From assembly GCA_945901795.1 (NCBI GenBank), contig CAMDLP010000014.1:1-60745 (forward strand): a stretch of 60,745 nucleotides of DNA, read 5' to 3'. Each line of letters opens with the position of its first letter. Position 1 is the first letter of the stretch. The DNA comes from Akkermansia muciniphila. Lineage in GTDB: Bacteria > Verrucomicrobiota > Verrucomicrobiia > Verrucomicrobiales > Akkermansiaceae. Made by a program: the position numbers and the translations under genes. Below are positions 32,750 through 41,334 of this stretch, in pieces. The notes beneath the pieces are model-generated. The model worked only from the letters and a program-made list of their open reading frames with translations, ran no database searches and was not told the origin of the DNA.

Positions 32750-34585
32750 TTAGCGCGCGGCGCGGTCTTCGGTGCCTTTGGATGCCCGCTTGCGGACGTT
32801 GGCGTCGAGGATGCGCTTGCGCAGGCGGATGTTAAGCGGGGTGGCTTCGACGAGTTCGTCGGCATCGATGTATTCGATGGCGCGCTCTAACGAGAAGCGC
32901 AGCGCGGGAGTCAGCTTGGAGGTTTTGTCCTTGCCCGATGAACGCATGTTGTCGAGGTGCTTTTCCTTAACAGGATTGACCGGAAGGTCGCCCACCCGTG
33001 GGTTTTCTCCGACGAGCATGCCGCCGTAAACCGCATCGCCGGGAGCGACGAAGAGGATGCCGCGGTCTTCGAGCGTTTGCAGCGAGAACGGGGTGGCGGT
33101 GCCGGAATCCATGGAAACAAGCGTGCCGGTGGTGCGGTTCTGGATTTCCCCGGCGTGCAAGGCGTATTCCTTGAACAAGTGCGACATGATGCCGTGGCCG
33201 GACGTTAGGTTGACGAGCTCGGTTTCGAAACCGATGAGGCCGCGGGTCGGGATGGTGGCTTGGATGAAGACGCGGCCGGAGGCCTCGGTGTCCATGTGCT
33301 CCATCAGTCCTTTGCGGTTCATGAGGATTTTCAGGATGCCTTGGGTGTAATCGCCCGGTGCTTCGACGTAGAGTGTTTCGAATGGCTCGAGCAGCTTGCC
33401 GTTGTCGTCGCGGCGATAGATCACGACCGGACGGGAAACCAGCACTTCGAATCCTTCGCGGCGCATTTGTTCGACGAGCACCGCGATCTGCATCGCTCCG
33501 CGGGCGGAGACGTTGAAGACGCCAGACATGTCGGTGTCCTCGACCTGGATGGAAATGTTGGTTTTCAACTCACGCATCAAACGCTCGCGGATGGCGCGCG
33601 AAGTGACGTGTTTGCCTTCTTTGCCGGCGAGCGGGCCGTCGTTGATCGAGAACTGCATCGAAACGGTCGGCGGATCGATGGCGACGAAGGGAAGCGGCTC
33701 TTGGTCGGGACTGCCGGCGATGGTTTCGCCGATGTCGATGTTTTCAATTCCGGCGGCGATGCCGACGATGCCGCCTGCGCCGCAACCGTCCGAGTCGGCG
33801 GTGGCGAGGCCGGAGTAGGTGAAGGTTTTCATCACCTTCGACTGCACCTTGGTGCCGTCCTGGCGCATGAGATAGATGGTGTCGCCCTTTTTGACGCTGC
33901 CGCCGAGAACCTTGCCGACGGCGACGCGGCCGACGTATTCATCCCACTCGATGTTAGAAACGAGCATGAGGAAAGGCGCCTCAGGATCGGCGATTGGCTC
34001 GGGAATGAACTCGATGATTTTCTTGAGAAGCGGGATGCAATCCTTCCGCTCGTCATCCGGATGATCCATGAAATAGCCGTCGCGGGCGGAACCATAGACG
34101 AAGGGAGCGTTGAATTGCTCGTCGTCGGCGTCGAGGTCGAGGAAGAGTTCGAGCACTTGGTCGTGGACCTTGAGAGGGGTGGCGAGCGGGCGATCGATCT
34201 TGTTGATGACGACGATCGGCTTGAGGCCTTCTTGCATCGCCTTACGGAGAACGAAGCGGGTTTGCGCCTGCGGGCCGCCGGATGCGTCGACGACGAGGAG
34301 CACGCCATCGACCATTTTCATGACGCGTTCCACTTCGGCGCCGAAGTCGGCGTGGCCCGGGGTGTCAACGATGTTGATGGTGTAACCTTCCCAGAGAATG
34401 GCGGTATTTTTCGCCTTGATGGTGATGCCCTTTTCGCGTTCGAGGTCCATGGAGTCCATGGCGCGCTCGGTGGTGGCTTGGTTTTCACGGTAGGTGCCGC
34501 CCGCTTGGAGAAGCTGGTCGACGAGGGTGGTTTTCCCATGGTCAACGTGGGCGATAATGGCGAGATTTCGAATTTTCAGAGACAT
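32750..34585 (-). CDS. typA: Translational GTPase TypA/BipA
   Basis: A ribosome-associated GTPase of 611 residues that aids 50S assembly under stress. The N-terminal GTPase has G1 [15 protein letters not shown], the switch-[17 protein letters not shown]3 [15 protein letters not shown] and G4 NKIDRP. Domain 2 and the EF-G-like domains III and V follow, with the TypA-specific segment [20 protein letters not shown] and a C-terminal RALEYIDADE-like [20 protein letters not shown]. All complete. Monocistronic. Confidence 0.95.
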   Translation of the reverse strand: MSLKIRNLAIIAHVDHGKTTLVDQLLQAGGTYRENQATTERAMDSMDLEREKGITIKAKNTAILWEGYTINIVDTPGHADFGAEVERVMKMVDGVLLVVDASGGPQAQTRFVLRKAMQEGLKPIVVINKIDRPLATPLKVHDQVLELFLDLDADDEQFNAPFVYGSARDGYFMDHPDDERKDCIPLLKKIIEFIPEPIADPEAPFLMLVSNIEWDEYVGRVAVGKVLGGSVKKGDTIYLMRQDGTKVQSKVMKTFTYSGLATADSDGCGAGGIVGIAAGIENIDIGETIAGSPDQEPLPFVAIDPPTVSMQFSINDGPLAGKEGKHVTSRAIRERLMRELKTNISIQVEDTDMSGVFNVSARGAMQIAVLVEQMRREGFEVLVSRPVVIYRRDDNGKLLEPFETLYVEAPGDYTQGILKILMNRKGLMEHMDTEASGRVFIQATIPTRGLIGFETELVNLTSGHGIMSHLFKEYALHAGEIQNRTTGTLVSMDSGTATPFSLQTLEDRGILFVAPGDAVYGGMLVGENPRVGDLPVNPVKEKHLDNMRSSGKDKTSKLTPALRFSLERAIEYIDADELVEATPLNIRLRKRILDANVRKRASKGTEDRAAR

Positions 34586-34719
34586 GGGAACGATTGGATA
34601 ATGGACGGCCTCCGTGCGAAGGGGGGCGGGCTATGCACGGTTTTTCCCGGGATGGCAAGGCGGGATTCGGGAGAATGTTTCCGCTGCGGTGGAGAAACAT
34701 GGATTCACCCATCGTCGCA

Positions 34720-34863
34720 TCAGCGGGAATCGGCAAGGGCGAAGAATTTCTTCCGGTCGCGGGAGTCAAGGAACCGAGCCCCCAGTCCGTGGATCCGTTG
34801 TTCGTAAAACCGGGCCGCTTCGATGAGTTCAGCCTCGGCGTCGGGGTGGTAGATCAGGCGCAT
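34720..34863 (-). pseudogene. Truncated ParE/RelE-type toxin
   Basis: A 47-residue frame beginning MRLIYHPDAEAELIEAARFY and EQRIHGLGARFLD, the standard first half of ParE-family toxins of about 95 residues. It then switches to SRDRKKFFALADSR and stops. Its ATG overlaps the last codons of the antitoxin gene by ten bases, the normal arrangement for the pair. The catalytic C-terminal half is lost. The switch point coincides with a 35-bp sequence that recurs at 35272-35306, suggesting recombination through a repeat. It is too short to be an active toxin by known family rules. Confidence 0.7.
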
Positions 34864-35306
34864 CCGATGGCGTTCCGGGCGGCTTGCATGACCTCGTCGT
34901 GAGTGCGGCCGGTCACCGCGCCTGAAGTAATCTCTTGGTCGCGGCGAATCGCTTCCTCCACCGCTTGGTCCTCGTCGGCATTTGCCAAGCCGACGTCAAT
35001 ACTCTGCCAGAGCGCCTGCGCGAGGGAAACTCGCTCGGAGAGCGGAAGCGACATTGCTGCTGAAGTGAGTTGCTGCGTGGACATGGGTAATGAATAGCGT
35101 TTCGACGGGTGCAGGTCAACTTGGGAGGGCCATCGTCCATGAAAACCTGCTCCGTAAACCATCCGGTGCATGAATTGAAAATCCGTCCCGAAAGCCGGAG
35201 ATCGCAATCACCAGGCCGATCGTCAGAACACGGGTCACGAAATTGAAGGATCGCTTGCCGATCTTGCGTCCGCGAAGAATTTACGCCGGTCGCGGGACTG
35301 GAGGAA
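34739..35306. repeat. Two copies of a 35-bp coding repeat (34739-34773 and 35272-35306)
   Basis: The copies share 29 of 35 bases. On the minus strand both read in frame as FL(D/Q)SRDR(K/R)KFFA, once at the broken end of the ParE toxin and once near the C-terminus of the membrane protein at 35235-35810. Same strand, same frame, unrelated hosts. Confidence 0.6.
34854..35084 (-). CDS. Putative addiction-module component (antitoxin)
   Basis: A 76-residue protein, MSTQQLTSAAMSLPLSERVS, then LAQALWQSID, matching the TIGR02574 addiction module component, which pairs with ParE/RelE toxins. It has an N-terminal helix-helix region, an acidic DEDQAVEEAIRRDQEI linker and a C-terminal TGRTHDEVMQAARNAI that would wrap the toxin. 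ATG at 35084 is chosen, since the upstream extension is unlike the family. Its toxin partner immediately downstream is truncated, so this is probably an orphaned antitoxin. Confidence 0.82.
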   Translation of the reverse strand: MSTQQLTSAAMSLPLSERVSLAQALWQSIDVGLANADEDQAVEEAIRRDQEITSGAVTGRTHDEVMQAARNAIGCA

Positions 35307-35810
35307 AATCACGGCGAAGAGGGAAATCATCAGCAGGATGAAGGAGATGATGAAGCCTTCCATCAAGGTGGTGGCGTAGATCGGGAGGAAGCTTTTGTCG
35401 GCGGCATTTCCGTTGAAGAAGTTGAAGGCATTGGTGCCCGAGTGGAGAAGTTCCGCAGCGCGGGCCAGCAGCCCGACTGAGAGGAACCCGCACCAGAAAT
35501 CCGGAATGAACAGCATGAGCTTTTCGGACGGCAGCACGAGCAACGACAAGCCGGAGATCCACGCGCGGATCTTGGCGCCGAGTTTGAGTGCGCGTGAGAA
35601 AACATGGCTGGGGGCAGAAAGCGGACCGTCGAGCGAGGTGAGCGTGGCGTAAAGCAGAATGAAAGTGCCGATCGCGGCGAGCATCGCCGCCACCGCGACG
35701 GGGCTCCGCAATTTCAACCAAGCCGCGGCGATGATGAAGCTGGGCAGGGCGTTGAGCAGACAGTGGAAGGTCCAGTGGCGGAGTTGGCGGCGGAAGGTGG
35801 CGGGGTTCAT
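35235..35810 (-). CDS. Four-to-five-span membrane protein, unknown function
   Basis: A 191-residue inner-membrane protein. Hydrophobic segments are at about 18-33 (LNALPSFIIAAAWLKL), 37-57 (AVAAMLAAIGTFILLYATLT), 84-100 (WISGLSLLVLPSEKLML), 103-120 (FWCGFLSVGLLARAAEL) and 148-170 (MEGFIISFILLMISLFAVIF). It ends in a cytoplasmic basic tail QSRDRRKFFADARSASDPS that shares sequence with the truncated toxin upstream. I recognise no family. Minus strand, monocistronic as far as can be seen. Confidence 0.7.
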   Translation of the reverse strand: MNPATFRRQLRHWTFHCLLNALPSFIIAAAWLKLRSPVAVAAMLAAIGTFILLYATLTSLDGPLSAPSHVFSRALKLGAKIRAWISGLSLLVLPSEKLMLFIPDFWCGFLSVGLLARAAELLHSGTNAFNFFNGNAADKSFLPIYATTLMEGFIISFILLMISLFAVIFLQSRDRRKFFADARSASDPSIS

Positions 35811-35937
35811 GGTTGGCGGGATGCTTCACCCGCTCCGGTGAAACCTTGGTGAAGGTGACGTGAAAATACCGTGCGGGAAGGGCGATTTCAAAAAACTTCC
35901 CAAGCCGCCCGGACGGCCTAAGGTGCAGGCCTTCCGC

Positions 35938-36801
35938 ATGACTTTTTCCAAAATCCTCACCCACCCCGGCGGCTCGCACAAAGACGAGTTTCTGGCCTGC
36001 TGTCTTCTACTCGCCGAGAATCCGGTGACCATCGTCCGCCGCGAGCCGACGGCCGCGGATCTGGCGGATCTCTCCACCGCGGTGGTCGATGTCGGCCACG
36101 AGCACGCGCCGGCGCGGGGGAATTTCGATCATCACCAGTTTCCGAAGGACCACCCGCCGGTGTGCGCGCTGAGTCTGGTTTTGCAGCACCTCGGGGTTTA
36201 CGAGGACGCGCGGAAATTCTGCGACTGGCTGGAGCCGGCGGAATGGTTCGACACGCGCGGGCCCATCGAGACGGCGCGCTGGCTCGGCGTGGCGCGGGAA
36301 ACCTTGTTCAAACTGAACTCGCCGATCGATACGACGCTGCTCCGCCGCTTCGCCGGGGCGTGGGAGTTGCAGCCGGGCGAGCCGCTGTGGGAGGTGATGC
36401 GCTGGACCGGGCAGGACTTGCTCGACTATTTGAAGAACCTGCGCGAGCGGCTGAATTTCATCGGCGACGTCGGCGAGTTTTGGGAAATCGAAACACCGAC
36501 CGGGCCGTTCAAGGTGTTATATATGCCGCGCACCTCGCCGATGCCGGACGAGCCGTCGTCGGGTTTGGCGCGGTTCATCGAGTCTCATCCGGCGGCGAGC
36601 GAGGTGGCGGGGCTGGTGTATCCCGACCGCCGCGGCGCGGGTTTCGGGCTCTCCCGCCACAACGATCATCCGGGCTTGGATTTCACCCGGATCGAGAATT
36701 GCGAGGACGTGCATTTCGCGCATGCGCGGGGTTTCGTAGCGAAGACCTCGGCCACCGATCCGGCGAGATTGCGGGAACTGCTTGGGCAGTCCTGGGGCTG
36801 A
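35938..36801 (+). CDS. MYG1-family protein (UPF0160, DHH-type exonuclease relative)
   Basis: A 287-residue protein starting MTFSKILTHPGGSHKDEFLA. It has the His-x-Asp-x-D-E metal segment GGSHKDEFLACCLLL, VVDVGHEHAPARGNFDHHQF (D-H-H-Q is the hallmark) and CALSLVLQHLGVY. A C-terminal region with SGLARFIESHPAASEVAG, VYPDRRGAGFGLSRHND and DVHFAHARGFVAKTS follows. Eukaryotic MYG1 is an RNA 3'-5' exonuclease; bacterial homologs are little studied. ATG at 35938 is used, because upstream codons overlap an A/G-rich leader and are not family-like. Confidence 0.85.
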   Translation: MTFSKILTHPGGSHKDEFLACCLLLAENPVTIVRREPTAADLADLSTAVVDVGHEHAPARGNFDHHQFPKDHPPVCALSLVLQHLGVYEDARKFCDWLEPAEWFDTRGPIETARWLGVARETLFKLNSPIDTTLLRRFAGAWELQPGEPLWEVMRWTGQDLLDYLKNLRERLNFIGDVGEFWEIETPTGPFKVLYMPRTSPMPDEPSSGLARFIESHPAASEVAGLVYPDRRGAGFGLSRHNDHPGLDFTRIENCEDVHFAHARGFVAKTSATDPARLRELLGQSWG

Positions 36802-36900
36802 AACCGTCATGATGTTGAAAACAAGCTCTTGCGCGGTTCCGGTAGCGGTGGGACTCGTAGCTAGTGCCGCTTCGGCAAGCCCCCCACTGCCCCAATTCTC

Positions 36901-37719
36901 ATGCGTGAAACCCTTATTGTCATCGGCCTGCTGATCCTAGCGGTGGCGCTGCGCTCGGCGCGGACGGGCTGCCTGCGCAAGCTCGGGGCGCTGACGTTTC
37001 TGGCGGCGAGTTTCTGCCTGCTCTATTTCCTGACCGGCAGCCTGCTCGGCGGCTTGCTCGGCGCGTTGCTGTGGTTTTTCCTGCCATGGATCGAGCTGCT
37101 CACGCGGATCCGGCGGATGCGCCTGCCGCTCAATAACCGCCTGCGCCACCGCGAAGTGCCGAATCCGTCGTTCTTTCCGAACGCCATCGAAGCGGCGGCG
37201 GCGATGGAGGAGGCGGGCTTCGAGCACGTCTCGGACTGCGGCTGGGAATGGGCCGGCATGCAGCAGTTTTTCCGGCTCTTCTGGCACCCGGAGGAGCGTG
37301 CGGTCGCCGCCGTCTGCCTGTGCGAACAAAGCGACGTGGCCTTCGCGTTCATTTCCATCACCTCGCACGACACCGACGGCGGAACCTGGCGCACCACCAA
37401 TTTCCCCTTCGCCCCCACGCTGCAATGCCCGCCGAAGGTCCGTTGGAACCACGTCCCGTGCGAGCGCAGTTGCTTCCATCAGATTCTAGCGGATCACCGG
37501 AAATATCTCGGCCGCGTGAAGATCCCGGCGGACCGCCTGAGGATGCCCGACCCCGAGGAAATCGAGGATTCCATCGAACTGGAAATGCGCACGCAGGTGG
37601 ATCACAACCTCGCCGCCGGACTCATCAAGCTCACCGGCGACGGCCATTTCCAATACTCCAAGCGCGGCCTCGTCTTCCTCTGGGGCCAGTTCATCAAGGA
37701 CATGGTCCGGCTCTGCTGA
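36901..37719 (+). CDS. Membrane-anchored protein of unknown function
   Basis: A 272-residue protein. Two N-terminal membrane spans (about 4-20, TLIVIGLLILAVAL; about 28-62, ALTFLAASFCLLYFLTGSLL continuing into LGALLWFFLPW) are followed by a cytosolic domain of about 200 residues. This has NPSFFPNAIEAAAAMEEAGF, DCGWEWAGMQQFFRLFWHPE, SDVAFAFISITSHDTDGGTW and ADRLRMPDPEEIEDSIELEM. I do not recognise a family. The domain looks like a small soluble alpha/beta fold. Nothing in the context suggests a role. Confidence 0.68.
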   Translation: MRETLIVIGLLILAVALRSARTGCLRKLGALTFLAASFCLLYFLTGSLLGGLLGALLWFFLPWIELLTRIRRMRLPLNNRLRHREVPNPSFFPNAIEAAAAMEEAGFEHVSDCGWEWAGMQQFFRLFWHPEERAVAAVCLCEQSDVAFAFISITSHDTDGGTWRTTNFPFAPTLQCPPKVRWNHVPCERSCFHQILADHRKYLGRVKIPADRLRMPDPEEIEDSIELEMRTQVDHNLAAGLIKLTGDGHFQYSKRGLVFLWGQFIKDMVRLC

Positions 37720-37858
37720 TTCAGACTTGGACGAGCTCGCCAGCAGCACCAGTGCGGATGAGTGAAGAGCCGCACAATGAAGTGTTCGGTTTTGACTACA
37801 AAAGCCTCGATCGAAACGCGGGTTGCCACGACGCTGCCCAATTCTGTAACTTCCACCC

Positions 37859-38998
37859 ATGAGCAATCACGACGATCCATTTCAAGAAGCCCGGGCGAAA
37901 TGCCCGATCCACGTCGGAACCTTCCAGGGCGCGCGTGTGCCCATGATCCTGCGCCTCAAGGACGTCCGGGAGGCGGCGAAAGACACCGTGAAGTTCAGCT
38001 CGGACGCGCCGCGGCGGATACCGATCCCCTCGGAGGAGGACGTCCGGACGGTGCGCCAGTATCCGCTGGAAGTGGACCCGCCGGTGCATGCGGAGTATCG
38101 CAAAATCGTCGAGCCGTTTTTCCTGCGCCCGAAGCAACCGGAGGTGCTCGCAAAGATCCATGGTTTGATCGACTCGCTTCTCACAAAGGCGCTCGCAGCG
38201 GATTCCATCGATGCGGTGAAGGACTTCGCCATCCCACTGCAATCCTACGCACTAACCTATCTGCTCAATGTTTCCGAGAAGGAAGCGGAGTTATGGGTGA
38301 GCTGGGGCATCCATGTGTTCAAAGACGGTGACGGAAAATCCAAGGGGCCGTTCATGGAAAAATACTCGCAGCAGATGTTCGAGACCGCCGCCGAAAACCC
38401 GGGTGACGATTTCTTCTCCGCACTGAATGAGGCGAAATTCGAAGGCCGGCCACTCACGATGGAAGAGAAGCTCGGCTATGCGAACATCGCCTTTGCTGGA
38501 GGCCGGGATACGATCATCCACACGGTCACCCGCACCATTTCCTACTTCGCGGAAAACCCCCAGGCCTTGGCGTGGATTCGCGAAAATCCGGATCGGATCA
38601 CTCTGGCGTCCGAGGAATTTTTTCGGGTTTTCATCCCGCTCACGCACATCGGGCGCATCTGCCCGGTGAAGACGGATGTGCATGGCTTCGAGGTGCAGCC
38701 TGATGGGCTCGTCTCGCTTTGCTGGTCGTCCGCCAACCGCGATCCCGAGGTCTTCGCTGAGCCAAACGAAGTCCGACTCGACCGCAAACCAAACCCGCAT
38801 GTGGCCTTCGGATTCGGAGCGCACCTCTGCCTCGGAGCGCATCATGCGCGAGCCATCATGCGCGGGTTGATCCAGATATTGGCCGAGCGGGTTTCTAATA
38901 TTGCTATTCTTGAAACCGTGGAACTCATCGAAAGAGAGCCCGACTACACCCGCAAGATCGGCTACGAATTGTTGCGGACGAAATTCACGAAACTTTAA
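37859..38998 (+). CDS. Cytochrome P450
   Basis: A soluble bacterial P450 of 379 residues, first gene of a three-gene operon. Diagnostic features are the I-helix AFAGGRDTIIHTVTR (A-G-G-x-D-T), the K-helix E-x-x-R in EEFFR and the heme loop FGFGAHLCLGAHHARAIMRG with the ligand Cys. DPPVHAEYRKIVEPFF is the usual C-helix region. No ferredoxin or reductase gene is adjacent, so electrons must come from elsewhere. The ADH gene starts two bases after its stop. With a class III-like ADH and an esterase next to it, O- or N-demethylation is plausible (inference). Confidence 0.93.
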   Translation: MSNHDDPFQEARAKCPIHVGTFQGARVPMILRLKDVREAAKDTVKFSSDAPRRIPIPSEEDVRTVRQYPLEVDPPVHAEYRKIVEPFFLRPKQPEVLAKIHGLIDSLLTKALAADSIDAVKDFAIPLQSYALTYLLNVSEKEAELWVSWGIHVFKDGDGKSKGPFMEKYSQQMFETAAENPGDDFFSALNEAKFEGRPLTMEEKLGYANIAFAGGRDTIIHTVTRTISYFAENPQALAWIRENPDRITLASEEFFRVFIPLTHIGRICPVKTDVHGFEVQPDGLVSLCWSSANRDPEVFAEPNEVRLDRKPNPHVAFGFGAHLCLGAHHARAIMRGLIQILAERVSNIAILETVELIEREPDYTRKIGYELLRTKFTKL

Positions 38999-39000
38999 AA

Positions 39001-40110
39001 ATGATCATTCACGCGCAGGCGGCCCTCGCCGATCAAAACGGATCTTTCACCCTCGAGGAAATCGAAGTGCATCCGCCGCAAGCGGGCGAGGTGCGGGTGG
39101 CTCTGATGGCATCCGGCATTTGTCATACCGACTATGACTCCCTCAACTGGGGCTATCACCACGTGCTTGGCCACGAGGGTGCCGGCATCGTCGAATCCGT
39201 GGGCGAGGGCGTCTCGCATGTGAAAGCCGGCGACAAGGTGTTGCTCAACTGGGCCATCCCATGCCGCGCTTGTTATCAATGCCAGACCGGGCATCAGAAT
39301 ATCTGTGAGAAAAACTCACCAGTCACCGGAACGAATCCCGATGACGGCGCGGCGCATGTGGGCTCGACGATTTGGAAAGGCGCACCGTTGAAGCGCTCGT
39401 TCAACATCGGCACGCTCAGCACCCACACGGTGGTGAAACAGGAAGCGGTGATTCCCTATGCAGTGGAAATCCCGTTCACATCCGCCTGCATCATCGGCTG
39501 CGGCGTGATGACCGGCTACGGATCGGTCGTGAATGCGGCCAAGCTCGCGGCGGGCAGCACTGCGGTGATTCTCGGCACGGGCGGCGTCGGACTGAATGTG
39601 ATTCAAGGAGCACGGATCTCAGGCGCTGCGAAAATCATTGCCATCGACGTGAATCAACAACGGCTCGACATGGCCAAACAGTTTGGTGCCACTCACTTGA
39701 TTTTAGCCGATCGAGCCGATGTCGGACTAACGGAAGCTGCGGAAAAAGTGAAACTCTTGTGCGGTGGCCGTGGTGCCGACTACGCGTTCGAATGCACCGG
39801 CGTTCCTGCCTTGGGGGCCGCGCCGCTGGCGATGGTGCGCAATGCCGGCACAGCAGTTCAGGTTTCCGGGATCGAGCAATCCATCGAGATCGACATGCGC
39901 CTTTTCGAGTGGGACAAAATTTACATGAATCCACTCTACGGCATGGCGATGCCCGAGTTTGATTTCCCAAAACTGCTAAACCTCTACAGCCAAGGTGCGC
40001 TAAAGTTAGATGAACTGATCACCCGCACCTACGCTCTCAAAAACCTGCAACAAGCGATCGACGACATGCTGGCCGGCCGCAATGCGAAGGGAGTCGTAGT
40101 CTTTTCCTGA
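39001..40110 (+). CDS. Zinc-dependent alcohol dehydrogenase (class III-like)
   Basis: A 369-residue medium-chain dehydrogenase. Catalytic zinc ligands are in GICHTDYDS (Cys), LGHEGAGIVESVG (His-Glu) and IIGCGVMTGYGSV (Cys). The structural zinc loop has four Cys in CRACYQCQTGHQNIC. The NAD site is AVILGTGGVGLNVIQGA, followed by the acidic IAIDVN. The overall pattern matches the class III / glutathione- or thiol-dependent formaldehyde dehydrogenase branch and related aryl-alcohol dehydrogenases. It is the middle gene of a P450-ADH-esterase operon, with one- or two-base gaps on both sides. Confidence 0.92.
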   Translation: MIIHAQAALADQNGSFTLEEIEVHPPQAGEVRVALMASGICHTDYDSLNWGYHHVLGHEGAGIVESVGEGVSHVKAGDKVLLNWAIPCRACYQCQTGHQNICEKNSPVTGTNPDDGAAHVGSTIWKGAPLKRSFNIGTLSTHTVVKQEAVIPYAVEIPFTSACIIGCGVMTGYGSVVNAAKLAAGSTAVILGTGGVGLNVIQGARISGAAKIIAIDVNQQRLDMAKQFGATHLILADRADVGLTEAAEKVKLLCGGRGADYAFECTGVPALGAAPLAMVRNAGTAVQVSGIEQSIEIDMRLFEWDKIYMNPLYGMAMPEFDFPKLLNLYSQGALKLDELITRTYALKNLQQAIDDMLAGRNAKGVVVFS

Positions 40111-40111
40111 C

Positions 40112-40918
40112 ATGTTAGATCCTCAATCCTATTTCCGCACCACCGAGAGCGGCGACTTTCCCTGCCCGGGAGGTGTCTTGAAACACGTGACCGTGAAAAG
40201 CCCGGCGCTCGGAGCGCGTGCGGACGCCTCGGTCTATATTCCGGACCAAGCGCGTCGACTGGAAAAAGTGCCGGTGGTGGTTCTCTTGCATGGAGTCTAC
40301 GGCAGTCACTGGATCTGGGCGGGGATGGGCAAGGCGCACACCACGTTGCAATCCCTGATCGATGCGGGCGAAGTTTCACCCATGATTCTGGCAATGCCCT
40401 CCGACGGCTTGTGGGGTCATGGCAGCGCCTATCTGAATCACAGTGGCAAAGACTTCGAAAAATGGATCGTCGATGAAGTGCCACGACTGGTGAGCGAGGT
40501 CACCGGCAATGCTCCCGACGCACCCTTGTTCATCGCCGGACTATCCATGGGCGGCTACGGTGCCCTGCGCCTCGGAGCGACCTATCCGGAGCGCTTCAAG
40601 GCATTCGCCGGGCACTCGTCGATCACGCGTTTTAGCGAGATGAGTCAGTTTGTCGAAGAGCCACTGGATGCCTACGGGGACATCGATGACGAGGAAAGCT
40701 CGGTCATCACCGCCATGCTGAGAAACAAACACCGCCTACTGCCCTTCCACTTCGACTGCGGCTTGGATGATCCGTTGATCGAGGGCAATCGCCGGCTTCA
40801 CGCGCAATTGCAGGTAGCCGGGATTGATTGCTCTTATCAGGAATTCCCGGGAGGCCACGAATGGCCGTATTGGGTCGAGCATATTCGTGAGACATTCCGG
40901 TTCTTTGGCCGGGTGTAG
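40112..40918 (+). CDS. Esterase D-like alpha/beta hydrolase
   Basis: A 268-residue putative esterase of the EstA/FrmB (S-formylglutathione hydrolase-like) group, with no signal peptide. The strand and oxyanion region is KVPVVVLLHGVYGSHWIWAG. The nucleophile elbow is FIAGLSMGGYGALRLG (G-L-S-M-G-G). The acid is likely in CGLDDPL and the His in EFPGGHEWPYW. Starts one base after the ADH stop. Paired with a class III-like ADH, it could hydrolyse the formyl-thiol ester made from formaldehyde. Deacylation of a substrate for the P450 is the alternative. Confidence 0.87.
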   Translation: MLDPQSYFRTTESGDFPCPGGVLKHVTVKSPALGARADASVYIPDQARRLEKVPVVVLLHGVYGSHWIWAGMGKAHTTLQSLIDAGEVSPMILAMPSDGLWGHGSAYLNHSGKDFEKWIVDEVPRLVSEVTGNAPDAPLFIAGLSMGGYGALRLGATYPERFKAFAGHSSITRFSEMSQFVEEPLDAYGDIDDEESSVITAMLRNKHRLLPFHFDCGLDDPLIEGNRRLHAQLQVAGIDCSYQEFPGGHEWPYWVEHIRETFRFFGRV

Positions 40919-41103
40919 GGTATTCCCCCGCCATCATCCGTCCTCACCAACACTCCCGCAACCAAAGCGACCGCCACGACGACCGGGCTCTAATTTTCGA
41001 ATTGACCTGATAGACAGGAGCCTCATCTGCCGAAAAACCGTCTCCAAAAGAAATCTTGGCAACGTGGTTCAGACAACTACTCTCGCCGTCACCGAAAGGC
41101 TCG

Positions 41104-41187
41104 ATGTTCAAAGTGTCCAATGGCTTTGCAGTGGGAGCACTGATGATTCTTGGAATGCTTGCGGCCCTTTACACGATCTTCTGGTGA
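41104..41187 (+). CDS. Possible 27-residue hydrophobic membrane peptide
   Basis: An ATG frame with AAAGG about eight bases upstream encodes MFKVSNGFAVGALMILGMLA and then ALYTIFW. This is a single transmembrane-like helix with a basic N-terminus. Such size and shape fit type I toxin or small regulatory membrane peptides, but nothing more supports expression. Confidence 0.3.
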   Translation: MFKVSNGFAVGALMILGMLAALYTIFW

Positions 41188-41231
41188 AATGGCTGCTAAG
41201 AAATCCCTTTTGGGGGATGCGGGCCGCTGAG

Positions 41232-41253
41232 GGGACTTCGCGTTGCGAGTCCC
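41232..41253. repeat. REP-like palindrome beside the transposase relic
   Basis: GGGACTTCGC and GCGAGTCCC pair with one bulged T around GTT. It is located about 100 bases upstream of a REP-associated transposase fragment, the usual neighbour of such hairpins. Confidence 0.45.
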
Positions 41254-41334
41254 GCCCAAGTAATGCTCATGTGAGGACCGTTGAGCGTAAGCGTCCCAAA
41301 TTCATCCTGTGGGGTTTGTCCCGCACGGGGGCGG

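Noticed and set aside
33260-34807. A 515-codon plus-strand frame opposite typA
   Set aside because: Antisense shadow of a fully conserved gene; acidic, His/Asp-rich nonsense composition typical of reversed EF-like coding.
37859-40918. The P450 operon as part of a natural-product gene cluster
   Set aside because: No synthase, carrier protein, terpene cyclase or tailoring genes nearby; the ADH and esterase look catabolic or detoxifying.
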